Source: Lentisphaerota bacterium (lineage in GTDB: Bacteria; Verrucomicrobiota; Kiritimatiellia; RFP12; JAAYLN01). From it: a DNA stretch of 13,342 bases. A model generated the notes under the pieces. That model ran no database searches, was not told the DNA's origin, and saw nothing but the letters and a program-made list of their open reading frames with translations. Shown here one piece after another: positions 5,848 through 13,342 of this stretch. The first letter of the stretch is position 1, and each line of letters begins with the position of its first letter. The stretch is from the NCBI GenBank assembly GCA_012514915.1, contig JAAYZJ010000200.1, forward strand, positions 1 through 13,342, in the 5' to 3' direction. The translations under genes and the position numbers were made by a program.

Positions 5848-6660
5848 ATGCTGACGATAATCTTGAGTGCATGCACGGGGCTGGTGCTGGGTTGCGGTCT
5901 GTACTGGGGGGGCGGCGTCCACGGGGGATGGAGCATCTTCTGGGGCGTGCTGGCCGGCGGTCTCGTGCAAGGCGGCTCGGCCTGGTTCCTGCGCGGGCGG
6001 ATCAAGCGGCTGATGGACGGCGTGCAGGGGACGCTACTGGCCGGCCAGAAAAAACTCCAGGCCAAGGTCAATCAATGGCAGATACGCCCACCGGGAAGCA
6101 TCAAGCAGGCCCAGATCGAGATCGAACGCGAGCAGCGCGGCTTCCTGCAGCAGGCGCTCGGTCAGACGGATGCCTTTGCGCCCTACTACCGTTGGAGTCC
6201 GTTGCTCAAGCGCCAGGTCAACACCCTGAAGATGCAGTTGCACTATCAAATGAAGGACTATGCGGCGGTGGACCGCCTCATGCCGTCGTGTCTCTTTCTG
6301 GATCCGATGACGGCCTGCATGCGTCTGGCGCGCATGTACGTCCGCAAGGAGGAGGGGATCGACAAGGTCTTCGGTAAGCAGGTTGCGCGTTTGCGCTACG
6401 GGCAGGGCGCCGTGCTCTACTCGCTTTATGCCTGGATCGCCGTGCAGCGCAACGACATCGACCTGGCGCACCAGACGCTGCTGCGCGCCGCGGCCAAAAT
6501 GGAGAACGAGACGATCAAGCGGAACATCGAGCATCTGGCCAACAACCGCCCGCGGCAGTTTTCGAATGCCGGCCTGGGCGACGAATGGTACGCGCTGGGG
6601 CTGGAGGAGCCCCGCGTGAAGACGCAGAGGCCGCGCGGCCCGGCGGGGCGGCCGTTCTAG
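5848..6660 (+). CDS. Membrane protein of unknown function with helical-repeat C-terminus
   Basis: I do not recognise this 270-residue protein. Two hydrophobic helices lie at the N-terminus (about residues 2-20 and 28-48), joined by a Gly-rich turn. A basic stretch, RGRIKRLMDG (49-58), follows and predicts that the rest of the protein stays in the cytoplasm. Residues 60-102 form a charged helix. Residues 105-235 look all-helical, with TPR-like pairs such as LKMQLHYQMKDYAAVDRLMP and AWIAVQRNDIDLAHQTLLRA. The tail is Pro/Arg-rich and probably unstructured. AGGAG at 5840-5844 lies 3 bases before the ATG. Its place between a hexokinase and a glycosyltransferase, with gaps of 18 and 11 bases, suggests co-expression in an envelope task. 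A scaffold or tethering role is only a guess. Confidence 0.8.
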   Translation: MLTIILSACTGLVLGCGLYWGGGVHGGWSIFWGVLAGGLVQGGSAWFLRGRIKRLMDGVQGTLLAGQKKLQAKVNQWQIRPPGSIKQAQIEIEREQRGFLQQALGQTDAFAPYYRWSPLLKRQVNTLKMQLHYQMKDYAAVDRLMPSCLFLDPMTACMRLARMYVRKEEGIDKVFGKQVARLRYGQGAVLYSLYAWIAVQRNDIDLAHQTLLRAAAKMENETIKRNIEHLANNRPRQFSNAGLGDEWYALGLEEPRVKTQRPRGPAGRPF

Positions 6661-6671
6661 GCGGGGACAGC

Positions 6672-7544
6672 ATGGAGGCGAGCCAGCGCAACACGATGGA
6701 CGGGACGGCGCGCGCGCCGCGCGGGCCGGAGGAGCGGATCTCCGTCTGCATCATCTGCGGCAACGAGGAGGACAACATCGAACGCTGCCTCAAGAGCGTG
6801 ATGTGGGCCGACGAGGTGCTCGTGGTCGATTCGTTCAGCACGGACCGCACCCCGGAGATCGCACGCCGCTACACGCCGCATGTGGTTCAGCAGAAGTGGC
6901 TGGGCTACATCGGCCAGAAGAAGTTCATCGCCGACCTGGCCAAGGGACCCTGGATTCTGTTTGTCGATGCCGACGAGGAGATTTCGCCCGGCCTGCGCGA
7001 GGAGATCGAGCGGAAATTCGCCAAGCCCCTGCCGGCCGGGGTGCATGGCTTCGATTGCCCGCGGCTGGTTTCCTACCTGGGACGCTGGATCCGGCACGGT
7101 GACTGGTACCCCGACACCAAGCTGCGCCTCTTCAAGAAGGCCTTCGGCGAATGCGGGGGGAAGGAGCCGCACGACCGGATCTACGTCACCGGCGATGTGC
7201 GTCGGCTGCGGAGTCCGCTCTTCCACTACACGTATGTCGACATCGAGGATCAGTTGGCCACGATCAACCGCTTCTCCACGATCAGCGCGCGGACTCACGA
7301 CGAGGAGGGGCGGCGGATCTCGGTCGGCGGCCTGCTCTTCCGGCCGGTCTACCGGTTCATCCGCGGCTATATCTTCAAACGGGGGTTCCTGGACGGGGTT
7401 CCCGGCCTGATCGTCGCGATGAACGTCGCCTTCGGCACGTTCTCGAAATACGCCAAGCTCTGGGAACTGCACCACATCAAACGGGCCGCCTCGCTGGAAA
7501 CCGACCACCCCCCCAAGAGCAGGCCGCTGCCGGAAGGAGGATGA
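6672..7544 (+). CDS. Family 2 glycosyltransferase, WaaE-like (envelope glycan synthesis)
   Basis: The 290-residue protein has a GT-A glycosyltransferase fold. The N-terminal strand and nucleotide-binding part read ISVCIICGNEEDNIERCL (residues 23-40), followed by VLVVDSFSTDRTPEIA (49-64). The metal-binding DxD is ILFVDADEEIS (95-105). The acceptor side carries GDWYPDTKLRLFKK (143-156) and HYTYVDIEDQLATINRFS (185-202). This combination is typical of the WaaE/KdtX group, which adds a sugar to the lipopolysaccharide core. The C-terminal part (about 219-258) is hydrophobic and Arg-rich, suggesting attachment to the inner membrane. The donor and acceptor are not known. The ATG at 6672 lies 11 bases after the previous stop and is preceded by only a weak GGGGACAG; ATG 6696 is an alternative. 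The stop overlaps an unused ATG in front of the next gene. Confidence 0.87.
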   Translation: MEASQRNTMDGTARAPRGPEERISVCIICGNEEDNIERCLKSVMWADEVLVVDSFSTDRTPEIARRYTPHVVQQKWLGYIGQKKFIADLAKGPWILFVDADEEISPGLREEIERKFAKPLPAGVHGFDCPRLVSYLGRWIRHGDWYPDTKLRLFKKAFGECGGKEPHDRIYVTGDVRRLRSPLFHYTYVDIEDQLATINRFSTISARTHDEEGRRISVGGLLFRPVYRFIRGYIFKRGFLDGVPGLIVAMNVAFGTFSKYAKLWELHHIKRAASLETDHPPKSRPLPEGG

Positions 7545-7549
7545 GCATG
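7534..7549 (+). promoter_or_regulatory. Ribosome-binding site that fixes the start of the long transglutaminase gene
   Basis: AAGGAGG at 7534-7540 is followed directly by one ATG (7541) and, 6 bases later, by a second ATG (7547) in the same frame. The first is too close to be served by this site, while the second is at the ideal distance. The site lies inside the end of the glycosyltransferase gene. Confidence 0.75.
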
Positions 7550-10500
7550 ATCCAAGCACGTGGGCTGCTGCTGGCGGGAATCCTGTTGGGCGTGACTGCC
7601 CGGGCCGCGACGGGGGGCGACGGTCCGCCACGCCGGCTCGATCCGGAGGCGTTGGCGCGCGAGGCGGCCGGCGTGACCCCGCAAACCCACCCCGACGCCG
7701 ACCGCGTGCTGGTCGATTCCGTCTGCCACGAGACCTACCGCGCCGACGGCACCTCGACGGCCTGGAACAGCGACGCGATCAAGATTCTGACCGAGGCGGG
7801 CCGGCGCGCCACGCAGGTCCAGCCGTTCCACTTCAACGTGGCCTACGGCACCGTCACCGTCGCACGCGCGCAGATTATCAAGCCCGATGGCCGGAGGATC
7901 GAGGTCGATGTCGACCGCGCCAGCCGCGTCATGACCGAGACGGGGCAGATGAGCGCCAACATCTACGATCCCGCCAACAAGATCCTGCAACTGTCGCTGG
8001 CGGGACTCGAAATCGGCGATCTTGTCTGCATCGAAACCGAACGCCGCACCCACAAGGCCCGCGTGCCCGGAGTCTGGTCCGACTACGCGCTGCTCGAGTA
8101 TACCGCCCCGATCCTCCGCCTGACCTATTCCGTGACCGCGCCGGTGGAACGCCCCCTGCGGCACCTGCGGCTGCGCGACGCAGTCACCGGCACGGTTGAA
8201 AGCGCCACCTCGGTGCTGCCGGACGGGCGGACGCTGCACCGCTGGGAGGTGCGCGACGTGCCGCAAGTCTTCCCCGAGCCGAACATGCCGCCCCTGCACA
8301 CCGTCGTGCAGCGGCTGATCGTCAGCACGGCGGAAGACTGGCCCGCCCTCTCGCGCTGGTACTGGAACCTGTGCCAGCCGCGCCTCGCCGCGGTCACACC
8401 AGAGATGCGGACCGCAGTCGACCAGCTCGTGGCCGGCGCCGACGGCGCCGAGGCGCGCACCCGCGCCATCTTCACCTGGGTCTCGCAGAATATCCGCTAC
8501 ATGGGGATCACGACCGAGACGGAGGCGCCGGGGTACGAGCCGCACGACGTCTCGATGACCTTCAGCAACCGCTACGGTGTGTGCCGCGACAAGGCCGCCC
8601 TGCTCGTCGCCATGCTGCGCCTGGCCGACCTCGAGGCCTACCCCGTCCTCATCCACGTCGGCGCCCGCCTCGACCCCGATGTGCCGATGACCTTCTTCAA
8701 CCATGCGATCGTTGCGGTCAAACTGCCTGGCGCCGACGGCTACACGCTGATGGATCCGACCAACGAGAGCACCCGCGACCTGCTGCCGGCCTATCTCGGC
8801 AACCGCAGCTATCTCGTGGCCCACCCGACGGGCGAACCCCTGCGCGTCTCGGCGGTGTCGCCGGCGGTGCGGAACCTCGTCCGGGTCGAGAGCCGGGGCG
8901 CGCTCGACGAGACGGGCCGGCTGCGGCTGGAGACGTCGATCGCCTTCGAGGGCATCAACGACACCATCTACCGCGGGCACTTCGCCCGCCAGCCCCGCGA
9001 GCAGCGGCGCCGCTTCTTCGAGGGCCTCGTCAAGGCGCGCCTGGCCGGCGCCGAACTGACCGCCTTCGCGATGACTCCCGACGACCTGCAGGATACCGAC
9101 CAGCCGCTGCGCGTCCACCTGGAGACGCTGGCGCGAGACTTTGTCGTGCCGGGGAGCGACCGCGCCCTCGTCGAGCTGCCCTGGCTCTCGGGTTCGCTCG
9201 GCTACGCCAACCAGCTGCTGGGCCGGACGGGGTTGAAAACCCGGCGCTTCGATCTGGAAACCGAGCTGGCCTGCGGTCTCGAGGAGACGCTGGCCATCGA
9301 TCTGGGTGACGGGGTCGGCGCGCCGCTGATCCTTCCCGAGACGATCACGCGCGACGCCATCGGCATCCACTACGCCCGCGACGTCGGCGCGGCCAACCGG
9401 CAGTTGCGGGCCAGCCTCCGCTTCCTGCTGGAGAAGCCCCGCTATCCGGCCGCCGACTATGCCGCGCTCAAGGAGCTGCGCCGCGAGATGGAGGCGGCCG
9501 CGCGCCAGCGGGTGCAGTTCGCCCCCGGCACGCTGGCCGATGCGCCGGACAGTCGCATCCTGGACGACCAGTTCCGCATCGAGGTGGCCTCGGCGACCTG
9601 CTGGACAACCACTCACAGCCGGGTGCAGCAGATCCTGACCTACGCGGGCAAGAAACGCTTCTCCGAAATCAAGCTCGACTTCAATCCCGTCTGGCAGACG
9701 GCCGACCTGCTGCAGGGGAGCGTCAGCAACGCGGCCGGGCAAGTCCACCGGGTCAAGCCGGAGGAGATCAACCTGATGGATTCCCCCTGGACCGGTGCCG
9801 CGCCGCGCTACCCCGCCGCCCGGACGCGCGTGGTGAGCCTGCCGGGGGTCGAGACGGGCAGCGTCGTGACGGTCACCACGCGCCGCACCCAGCGGGAGGC
9901 CCCCTTCTTCGCGGTCGAGCTGCCCTTCCGCGGGTTCGAGCCGATCGCCCGGATGACGGTCGAACTCGTCGTGCCGCGGGATCTTCCCCTCGTCTGGGAG
10001 GATCCCGGGTCGGCGGTCCACTACGTCCGCCGCGAGCACGACACCCGGATCACGCATTGCTGGGAGATCCGCGATCAGCCCGCCCTGCGGCGCGAGGAGG
10101 ATCTCCCCCCGGCCTTTGCGTTTGCCCCCGTGCTGCGGGCCTCGGCGGGGAACTGGGCCGACTATGCGAAGTCGGTCGACGCGGCCTTCGCGGCCGCGCT
10201 GGCGGACGACCGGCAGGCGGCGGCGCTGGCGCGGAAACTCACGCAGGGGATCGAAGAACCCCTCGCGCGCGCCCGGATCATCCGCGACGCCGTCATGCGG
10301 GGCGTCCGTCCCGCCGGTCCTTCCTTCACCGAGCTTCCCCTGCGGCTGCTGACGCCGGTCGACCGGACGCTGGCGGAGGGCTATGGGCACGCCGCCGACC
10401 GCGCCCTGGTCATGACGGCCATGCTGCGTGCCGCCGGCCTGCGGGCCGACCCGCTGCTGGCCGATGCCGGCCAGATCGACACCCCGCTGGCGGCGCGCAC

Positions 10501-11419
10501 CTACACCATGCCGACCGTGTGGCACTTCGACGCCGCCCTCGTCGCCGCGCGCCCCCGCTCCGGCTGGCTGGCGCGCCGTCTGGGGCTGCGGCCACGCGGC
10601 GACTGGCCCGGAGGCGACCGCCCGCTCTACTTGAACGACAGCGATCAATACGCCGAACCCGGCACGACGCCGCACGTCTACCATGCCGCCCTGACACGCC
10701 GGGGCGAACGCACCGTCGTCGAGGTGGCCGAGCCGTTCCGCCCCCTGGCGACGAGCGAGTGGCAGATCGACGTGTCGGAGGCGGGCACGGCCGACATGAC
10801 GGTTGTCGACCGCTTCGCCGGCCCCGCCTGCGGCGCCTTCCGCAAGCAGATTCTGGAAATGACTCCCGAACGCCGCAAGCGCCACTTCCAGGAACTGGTC
10901 GGTGCCGTCTCGCAGGCGGCCGAACCGGTTGGCGAGCTCGAGACCGACCTGCAGGGGTATCCCGGCATGCAGCGCTACCGGGCGCGCGCCGAGCGCTATG
11001 CCGTGCGGGCGGGCGACACGCTCACGCTCCTGCTGCCCGGCACCGGCGCGCCGCTCGTCCCCCTGCGGGGCGACCGGCGCGAACAGCCCCTGTGGATCCA
11101 GGGCAATCGACAGGTCGAGGCATGGACGGCCCGTGTCGTCCTGCCCGCCGCCACGCGCGAAGTGGTCATCGCCCCGCCCGACCGCGACTGGCTCTTGCCG
11201 GCCGGGCTCGGCCGCCTGACCTGCACCACGCGTCAACGGCGGCTGGCGGATGGTCGCCTCGAGGTCGAGCTGCGCCGCGACACCGTGCGGGAGAGCGCGG
11301 TGGTTCCGCCCGAGCAGTATCCCGCGCTGCTGGAGATCAACCGCCGCCTGGCGCACCCGGAGATGCGCACGCTCGTCGTGCGGCTAGATCAGGACAAGCG
11401 TGAAGAGGGGGAGTTCTAA
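7547..11419 (+). CDS. Exported 1290-residue protein with two DUF3857/transglutaminase-like halves, second half degenerate
   Basis: Residues 1-21 form a signal peptide (MIQARGLLLAGILLGVTARA), so the protein is exported. Half one has a DUF3857-like beta domain (about 50-260) and a transglutaminase-like core (about 285-425). The core includes NRYGVCRDKAALLVAMLRLA (341-360), FFNHAIVAV (383-391) and LMDPTN (401-406). Cys346, His386 and Asp403 make an intact triad. Half two repeats the plan: a beta domain (about 675-845) and a core with EGYGHAADRALVMTAMLRAA (944-963), FDAALVA (994-1000) and LND (1029-1031). Aligned by eye, the Cys is Ala949 and the His falls on Asp995, leaving only Asp1031. A further beta domain closes the protein. 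Such cores act as Cys peptidases, transglutaminases or binding modules; the substrate is unknown. It starts 2 bases after the glycosyltransferase stop. A longer frame reaches up to 7151, but the ribosome-binding site and signal peptide fix 7547. Confidence 0.88.
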   Translation: MIQARGLLLAGILLGVTARAATGGDGPPRRLDPEALAREAAGVTPQTHPDADRVLVDSVCHETYRADGTSTAWNSDAIKILTEAGRRATQVQPFHFNVAYGTVTVARAQIIKPDGRRIEVDVDRASRVMTETGQMSANIYDPANKILQLSLAGLEIGDLVCIETERRTHKARVPGVWSDYALLEYTAPILRLTYSVTAPVERPLRHLRLRDAVTGTVESATSVLPDGRTLHRWEVRDVPQVFPEPNMPPLHTVVQRLIVSTAEDWPALSRWYWNLCQPRLAAVTPEMRTAVDQLVAGADGAEARTRAIFTWVSQNIRYMGITTETEAPGYEPHDVSMTFSNRYGVCRDKAALLVAMLRLADLEAYPVLIHVGARLDPDVPMTFFNHAIVAVKLPGADGYTLMDPTNESTRDLLPAYLGNRSYLVAHPTGEPLRVSAVSPAVRNLVRVESRGALDETGRLRLETSIAFEGINDTIYRGHFARQPREQRRRFFEGLVKARLAGAELTAFAMTPDDLQDTDQPLRVHLETLARDFVVPGSDRALVELPWLSGSLGYANQLLGRTGLKTRRFDLETELACGLEETLAIDLGDGVGAPLILPETITRDAIGIHYARDVGAANRQLRASLRFLLEKPRYPAADYAALKELRREMEAAARQRVQFAPGTLADAPDSRILDDQFRIEVASATCWTTTHSRVQQILTYAGKKRFSEIKLDFNPVWQTADLLQGSVSNAAGQVHRVKPEEINLMDSPWTGAAPRYPAARTRVVSLPGVETGSVVTVTTRRTQREAPFFAVELPFRGFEPIARMTVELVVPRDLPLVWEDPGSAVHYVRREHDTRITHCWEIRDQPALRREEDLPPAFAFAPVLRASAGNWADYAKSVDAAFAAALADDRQAAALARKLTQGIEEPLARARIIRDAVMRGVRPAGPSFTELPLRLLTPVDRTLAEGYGHAADRALVMTAMLRAAGLRADPLLADAGQIDTPLAARTYTMPTVWHFDAALVAARPRSGWLARRLGLRPRGDWPGGDRPLYLNDSDQYAEPGTTPHVYHAALTRRGERTVVEVAEPFRPLATSEWQIDVSEAGTADMTVVDRFAGPACGAFRKQILEMTPERRKRHFQELVGAVSQAAEPVGELETDLQGYPGMQRYRARAERYAVRAGDTLTLLLPGTGAPLVPLRGDRREQPLWIQGNRQVEAWTARVVLPAATREVVIAPPDRDWLLPAGLGRLTCTTRQRRLADGRLEVELRRDTVRESAVVPPEQYPALLEINRRLAHPEMRTLVVRLDQDKREEGEF

Positions 11420-11459
11420 AGTTCAGGAGTTCTAAAGTTCTAAAGTTCTAAAGTTCGGA
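11412..11459. repeat. Six tandem copies of an 8-base unit across a stop codon
   Basis: The unit AGTTCTAA is repeated in register at 11412, 11420, 11428, 11436, 11444 and 11452. The first, third, fourth and fifth are perfect, the second reads AGTTCAGG and the last AGTTCGGA. The TAA ending the long transglutaminase gene is the end of unit one, so later changes in copy number would not change the protein. Confidence 0.9.
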
Positions 11460-11600
11460 TGGATGGTCGCGCACCCTTTGTCGCAAGCTTTGGCGCGAGC
11501 TTTGGCGAATTGTCAACCGCCATGACGGGGCGCGAAGCGCTCACTTACTCCAGAATCTTTATATCTTGAATATGCTATCATGCCTGCCGAGTAAAACACG
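11420..11600. other. Intergenic region before the second transglutaminase gene
   Basis: This 181-base gap begins with the 8-base tandem repeat. It then has a 12-base direct repeat (11482-11493 and 11494-11505, one mismatch, core AGCTTTGG). An AT-rich dip follows at about 11552-11581, where TATGCT (11571) and TATCAT (11576) are possible -10 boxes; neither has a well-spaced -35 partner. Only a weak GAG precedes the ATG at 11601. The AT dip and the gap length suggest the next gene has its own promoter. No gene is seen. Confidence 0.5.
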
Positions 11601-12926
11601 ATGATCAACCGCCGCACAACCACGCCTGCTCGTTCGCATCGTGCGCCGGTCACCTGCACGCGGCCCGGGCGCCCGGGGCGGCCCTGGCGCGGGGTGCTAG
11701 CCGCTGGGGCCGTGCTGCTGGCGGCCGGTGTGGCCGTGTGGAGCGGCCGGCGGGAACCTTGGACAGACGCGCGGAAGGCTTTGTCCGGCCCGTCCGCGGA
11801 TGAGGCGCCGCGCGCGGACGCTTGGCGGACGCCCGCAAGCGTGTCGTCCGCGGTCACGGCGCCCTGGCTGGCGACGGCCCGGCGCCTGCCGCCGCCGGAC
11901 CGTGTCCACGGGCGCCAGGCGCCGGTTCAGACCGTGCTCGACACGCCACCCGGCGTGGCCAGAGGTGTCGTCCCGGCGCCAACCACCACGCCGCAGGATC
12001 CTGAGCGCGGGGCGGAGGAACTGCCGGTCTTCGCGGCCCTGCGGGCCAGCCGCGGCCAGCCGATCCCCCCCGAGGTGGCGGAGCTCGCGCAACAGATCAC
12101 GCAGGGCGCCACCAACGAGACGATGCGTGCCCGCGCCCTGTACACCTGGATCACGGAGCATATCCGCTACGATGTCCAGGAGTGGGCCCACATCACGGGC
12201 GGCGGCTCCGCGTACATGAACGCGCACGATCCCCTGAGCGTGATCGAACGGGGCACCACGGTCTGCGCCGGATATGCCTGGCTCTACGATGCGATGGCCC
12301 GCAGCGTCGGGCTCGACAGCACCTTCCTGATCGGCGCGGTGCGCGGCTACCGCGGCACCCCCGACGATGCGCTGGTCAGCGCCTTCAAGCATGCCTGGAA
12401 CGCCGTGCGGGTCGATGGCGACTGGCGGCTGCTCGACGCCACCTGGGGCGCGCGGCAGACGGGAGAAGCCGCGGCGGATCACCAGGCGCGGCAGGCCTAT
12501 TACTTCGACACGCCGCCGGGGCAGATGATCTTCGACCACCTGCCGGAATCGCCCGACTGGCAGCTCCTGGACGAACCGCTCCCCGACGCCGAGGCGTTTC
12601 ACACCCTGCCGAACCTCAAGCCCGCGTTCTTCCAGCACGGCCTACGCCTCGGCAATGCCTTCGCCGCCACCGTCACGGCCGAAGCCGCCGCCGGCGGGCG
12701 GCTGGTCGTCACGGCCCCCGGGCACGTACAGGTGGCGGCCACGCTTAGCCCGCGCGGCGGGCGTGCGGAGCCGCGCACGCTCCCCGTGAGCGTGGCGGGC
12801 GAACGCCGCGACATCCAGGTCGACCCGCTCGAACCGGGCGAGTACATCCTGCGCGTCTACTCGCGGCTGCCGGAGGAGCCCCGTTTCACGTGCAGCGCCG
12901 ATTTCGTGCTGCGTGCCGCCCCGTGA
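11601..12926 (+). CDS. Membrane-anchored transglutaminase-like protein
   Basis: The 441-residue protein starts with an Arg/Pro-rich segment (1-30) and one hydrophobic helix (about 31-48). The charge pattern places the N-terminus inside and the rest outside the membrane. A Pro/Ala-rich linker (50-145) leads to a transglutaminase-like core: ARALYTWITEHIRYDV (177-192), IERGTTVCAGYAWLYDAMAR (215-234), KHAWNAVRVDGDWRLLDATW (263-282). Cys222, His264 and Asp279 form the expected triad. The CAGYA and HAWN forms belong to the group that includes Cyk3 and KY-type proteins, unlike the VCRDK form in the neighbouring gene. Residues about 350-438 look like a beta-sandwich domain. The reaction could be cross-linking, proteolysis or only binding; this is not decidable here. 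It lies 181 bases after the operon and may share its job. Confidence 0.88.
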   Translation: MINRRTTTPARSHRAPVTCTRPGRPGRPWRGVLAAGAVLLAAGVAVWSGRREPWTDARKALSGPSADEAPRADAWRTPASVSSAVTAPWLATARRLPPPDRVHGRQAPVQTVLDTPPGVARGVVPAPTTTPQDPERGAEELPVFAALRASRGQPIPPEVAELAQQITQGATNETMRARALYTWITEHIRYDVQEWAHITGGGSAYMNAHDPLSVIERGTTVCAGYAWLYDAMARSVGLDSTFLIGAVRGYRGTPDDALVSAFKHAWNAVRVDGDWRLLDATWGARQTGEAAADHQARQAYYFDTPPGQMIFDHLPESPDWQLLDEPLPDAEAFHTLPNLKPAFFQHGLRLGNAFAATVTAEAAAGGRLVVTAPGHVQVAATLSPRGGRAEPRTLPVSVAGERRDIQVDPLEPGEYILRVYSRLPEEPRFTCSADFVLRAAP

Positions 12927-13103
12927 ACAAGACGGGAACCGGTTGACGCGCGCGCGGCCGGAAGACCGGATGCCGCTGGCTTGTCGGTCCATCATTGGCC
13001 GCCGAACCACCGCCTATCCATGCATCCCCACCCCGGCAAGCCGATGCCTCCAGCCTTGTTTTTCCACGGGCAAGTGATACGATAGCACGAAAAAGGAAAG
13101 CCC
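12927..13103. other. Intergenic region before the amidohydrolase gene
   Basis: The 177-base gap starts with GC-rich DNA containing an imperfect hairpin around CCGG-AAGA-CCGG (about 12957-12970), which has no T-run and is at best a weak terminator. The right end holds a good promoter and a ribosome-binding site for the next gene. I see no coding sequence. Confidence 0.55.
13056..13100 (+). promoter_or_regulatory. Candidate promoter and ribosome-binding site of the amidohydrolase gene
   Basis: TTGTTT (13056-13061) and TACGAT (13078-13083) are 16 bases apart. AAGGA (13093-13097) follows, 6 bases before the ATG at 13104. Unlike the two leaderless-type promoters in the window, this one leaves room for a leader. 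Confidence 0.6.
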
Positions 13104-13342
13104 ATGTCCACTTTCATTACGCATGCCCACCTGGTTTCGCCGGACGTCGAACGCTTCGATGCCACGCTTGAACTGCATGAAGGACGGATCCGCCGCATCC
13201 TCGACGCCGACGCCCCGCTCCCCGCGGGCGGCACGGTGTTCGATGCCGCGGGCAGGCTCGTCGTCCCCGGGTTCATCGACGAGCACTGCCATGGCGGCAT
13301 GGGCTACGAGGTGACCGGCGATGATCCCCGCGGCATAACCAT
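13104..13342 (+). CDS. nagA: Amidohydrolase, probably N-acetylglucosamine-6-phosphate deacetylase (5' part, cut by window edge)
   Basis: Only the first 79 codons are present. They show an N-terminal beta-sandwich half (THAHLVSPDVERFDATLELH and GRIRRILDADAPLPAGG) and then LVVPGFIDEHCHGGMGYEVTG. The PGFIDxHxHGG signature marks the metal-binding start of the amidohydrolase barrel. HGG followed by a Gly-rich turn fits the N-acetylglucosamine-6-phosphate deacetylase group, which removes acetate to give glucosamine 6-phosphate. Other amidohydrolases share PGFIDxHxH, so the exact enzyme is a probable, not certain, call. The start is well supported by a promoter and ribosome-binding site. The rest of the active site lies outside the window. 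With the hexokinase it hints at amino-sugar or hexose use near the envelope genes. Confidence 0.72.
   Translation, partial: MSTFITHAHLVSPDVERFDATLELHEGRIRRILDADAPLPAGGTVFDAAGRLVVPGFIDEHCHGGMGYEVTGDDPRGIT

Noticed and set aside
4018..5970. A 650-residue minus-strand frame over the 370-base gap and the hexokinase gene
   Set aside because: It reads through hairpin repeats and antisense to all hexokinase motifs. No domain is recognisable.
7151..7546. A 132-residue N-terminal extension of the long transglutaminase protein
   Set aside because: It overlaps the glycosyltransferase gene out of frame. The signal peptide and AAGGAGG site fix the start at 7547.
7367..11356. A 1329-residue open frame antisense to the long transglutaminase gene
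   Set aside because: The plus-strand frame has a signal peptide, a ribosome-binding site and recognisable domains. The antisense frame has none and is explained by high GC with few stop codons.
11412..11459. CRISPR-like array
   Set aside because: Units are 8 bases long with no spacers, so it is a simple tandem repeat. No cas gene is nearby.
11571..11581. Leaderless-type promoter for the second transglutaminase gene
   Set aside because: Candidate -10 boxes are 19 or more bases before the ATG and lack a well-spaced -35 box, so the 6-base pattern is not repeated here.

Overview
The window is GC-rich bacterial DNA with densely packed genes. No rRNA or tRNA gene, or CRISPR array, is visible. Gene content suggests a Gram-negative member of the PVC group, possibly Kiritimatiellota or Lentisphaerota. 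The main reasons are a eukaryotic-type hexokinase, a very long secreted DUF3857/transglutaminase protein, a WaaE-like glycosyltransferase and short hairpin repeats between genes. This placement is inference from content and has not been tested.

Layout. (1) Bases 1-615 hold the 3' part of a Phd/YefM-type antitoxin and a complete PIN-domain (VapC-like) toxin, with no base between them. (2) Bases 883-1938 encode a Gfo/Idh/MocA-family oxidoreductase. Just after it (1966-2079) lies a broken second copy of the toxin's 3' end, so the oxidoreductase sits between two direct copies of that sequence. (3) On the minus strand are an exported protein with a possible GspC/PilP-like domain (3020 to 2094) and an RluA-family pseudouridine synthase (4157 to 3228) whose usual catalytic Asp position is Gly. 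(4) Bases 4158-4527 are a 370-base non-coding region with strong hairpins, C/CA-rich sequence and a repeat shared with the gap at 3021-3227.

(5) Bases 4528-11419 look like a four-gene plus-strand operon with gaps of 18, 11 and 2 bases. The genes are a hexokinase, a two-helix membrane protein of unknown function, a family 2 glycosyltransferase and a 1290-residue exported protein. The last carries two DUF3857-plus-transglutaminase-like halves, and only the first keeps the Cys-His-Asp triad. (6) Bases 11601-12926 encode a membrane-anchored transglutaminase-like protein of a different type, also with an intact triad. (7) From 13104 to the right edge runs the start of an amidohydrolase resembling N-acetylglucosamine-6-phosphate deacetylase.

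The operon links sugar phosphorylation, a sugar transfer step and an exported transglutaminase-like protein, which suggests cell-envelope or surface-glycan work. The substrates cannot be read from the sequence. Two promoter candidates (before the 3020 minus-strand gene and before hexokinase) place the -10 box only 6 bases from the ATG, which suggests leaderless mRNAs. The best leads are the degenerate second transglutaminase half, the Gly-for-Asp pseudouridine synthase and the toxin-gene relic.
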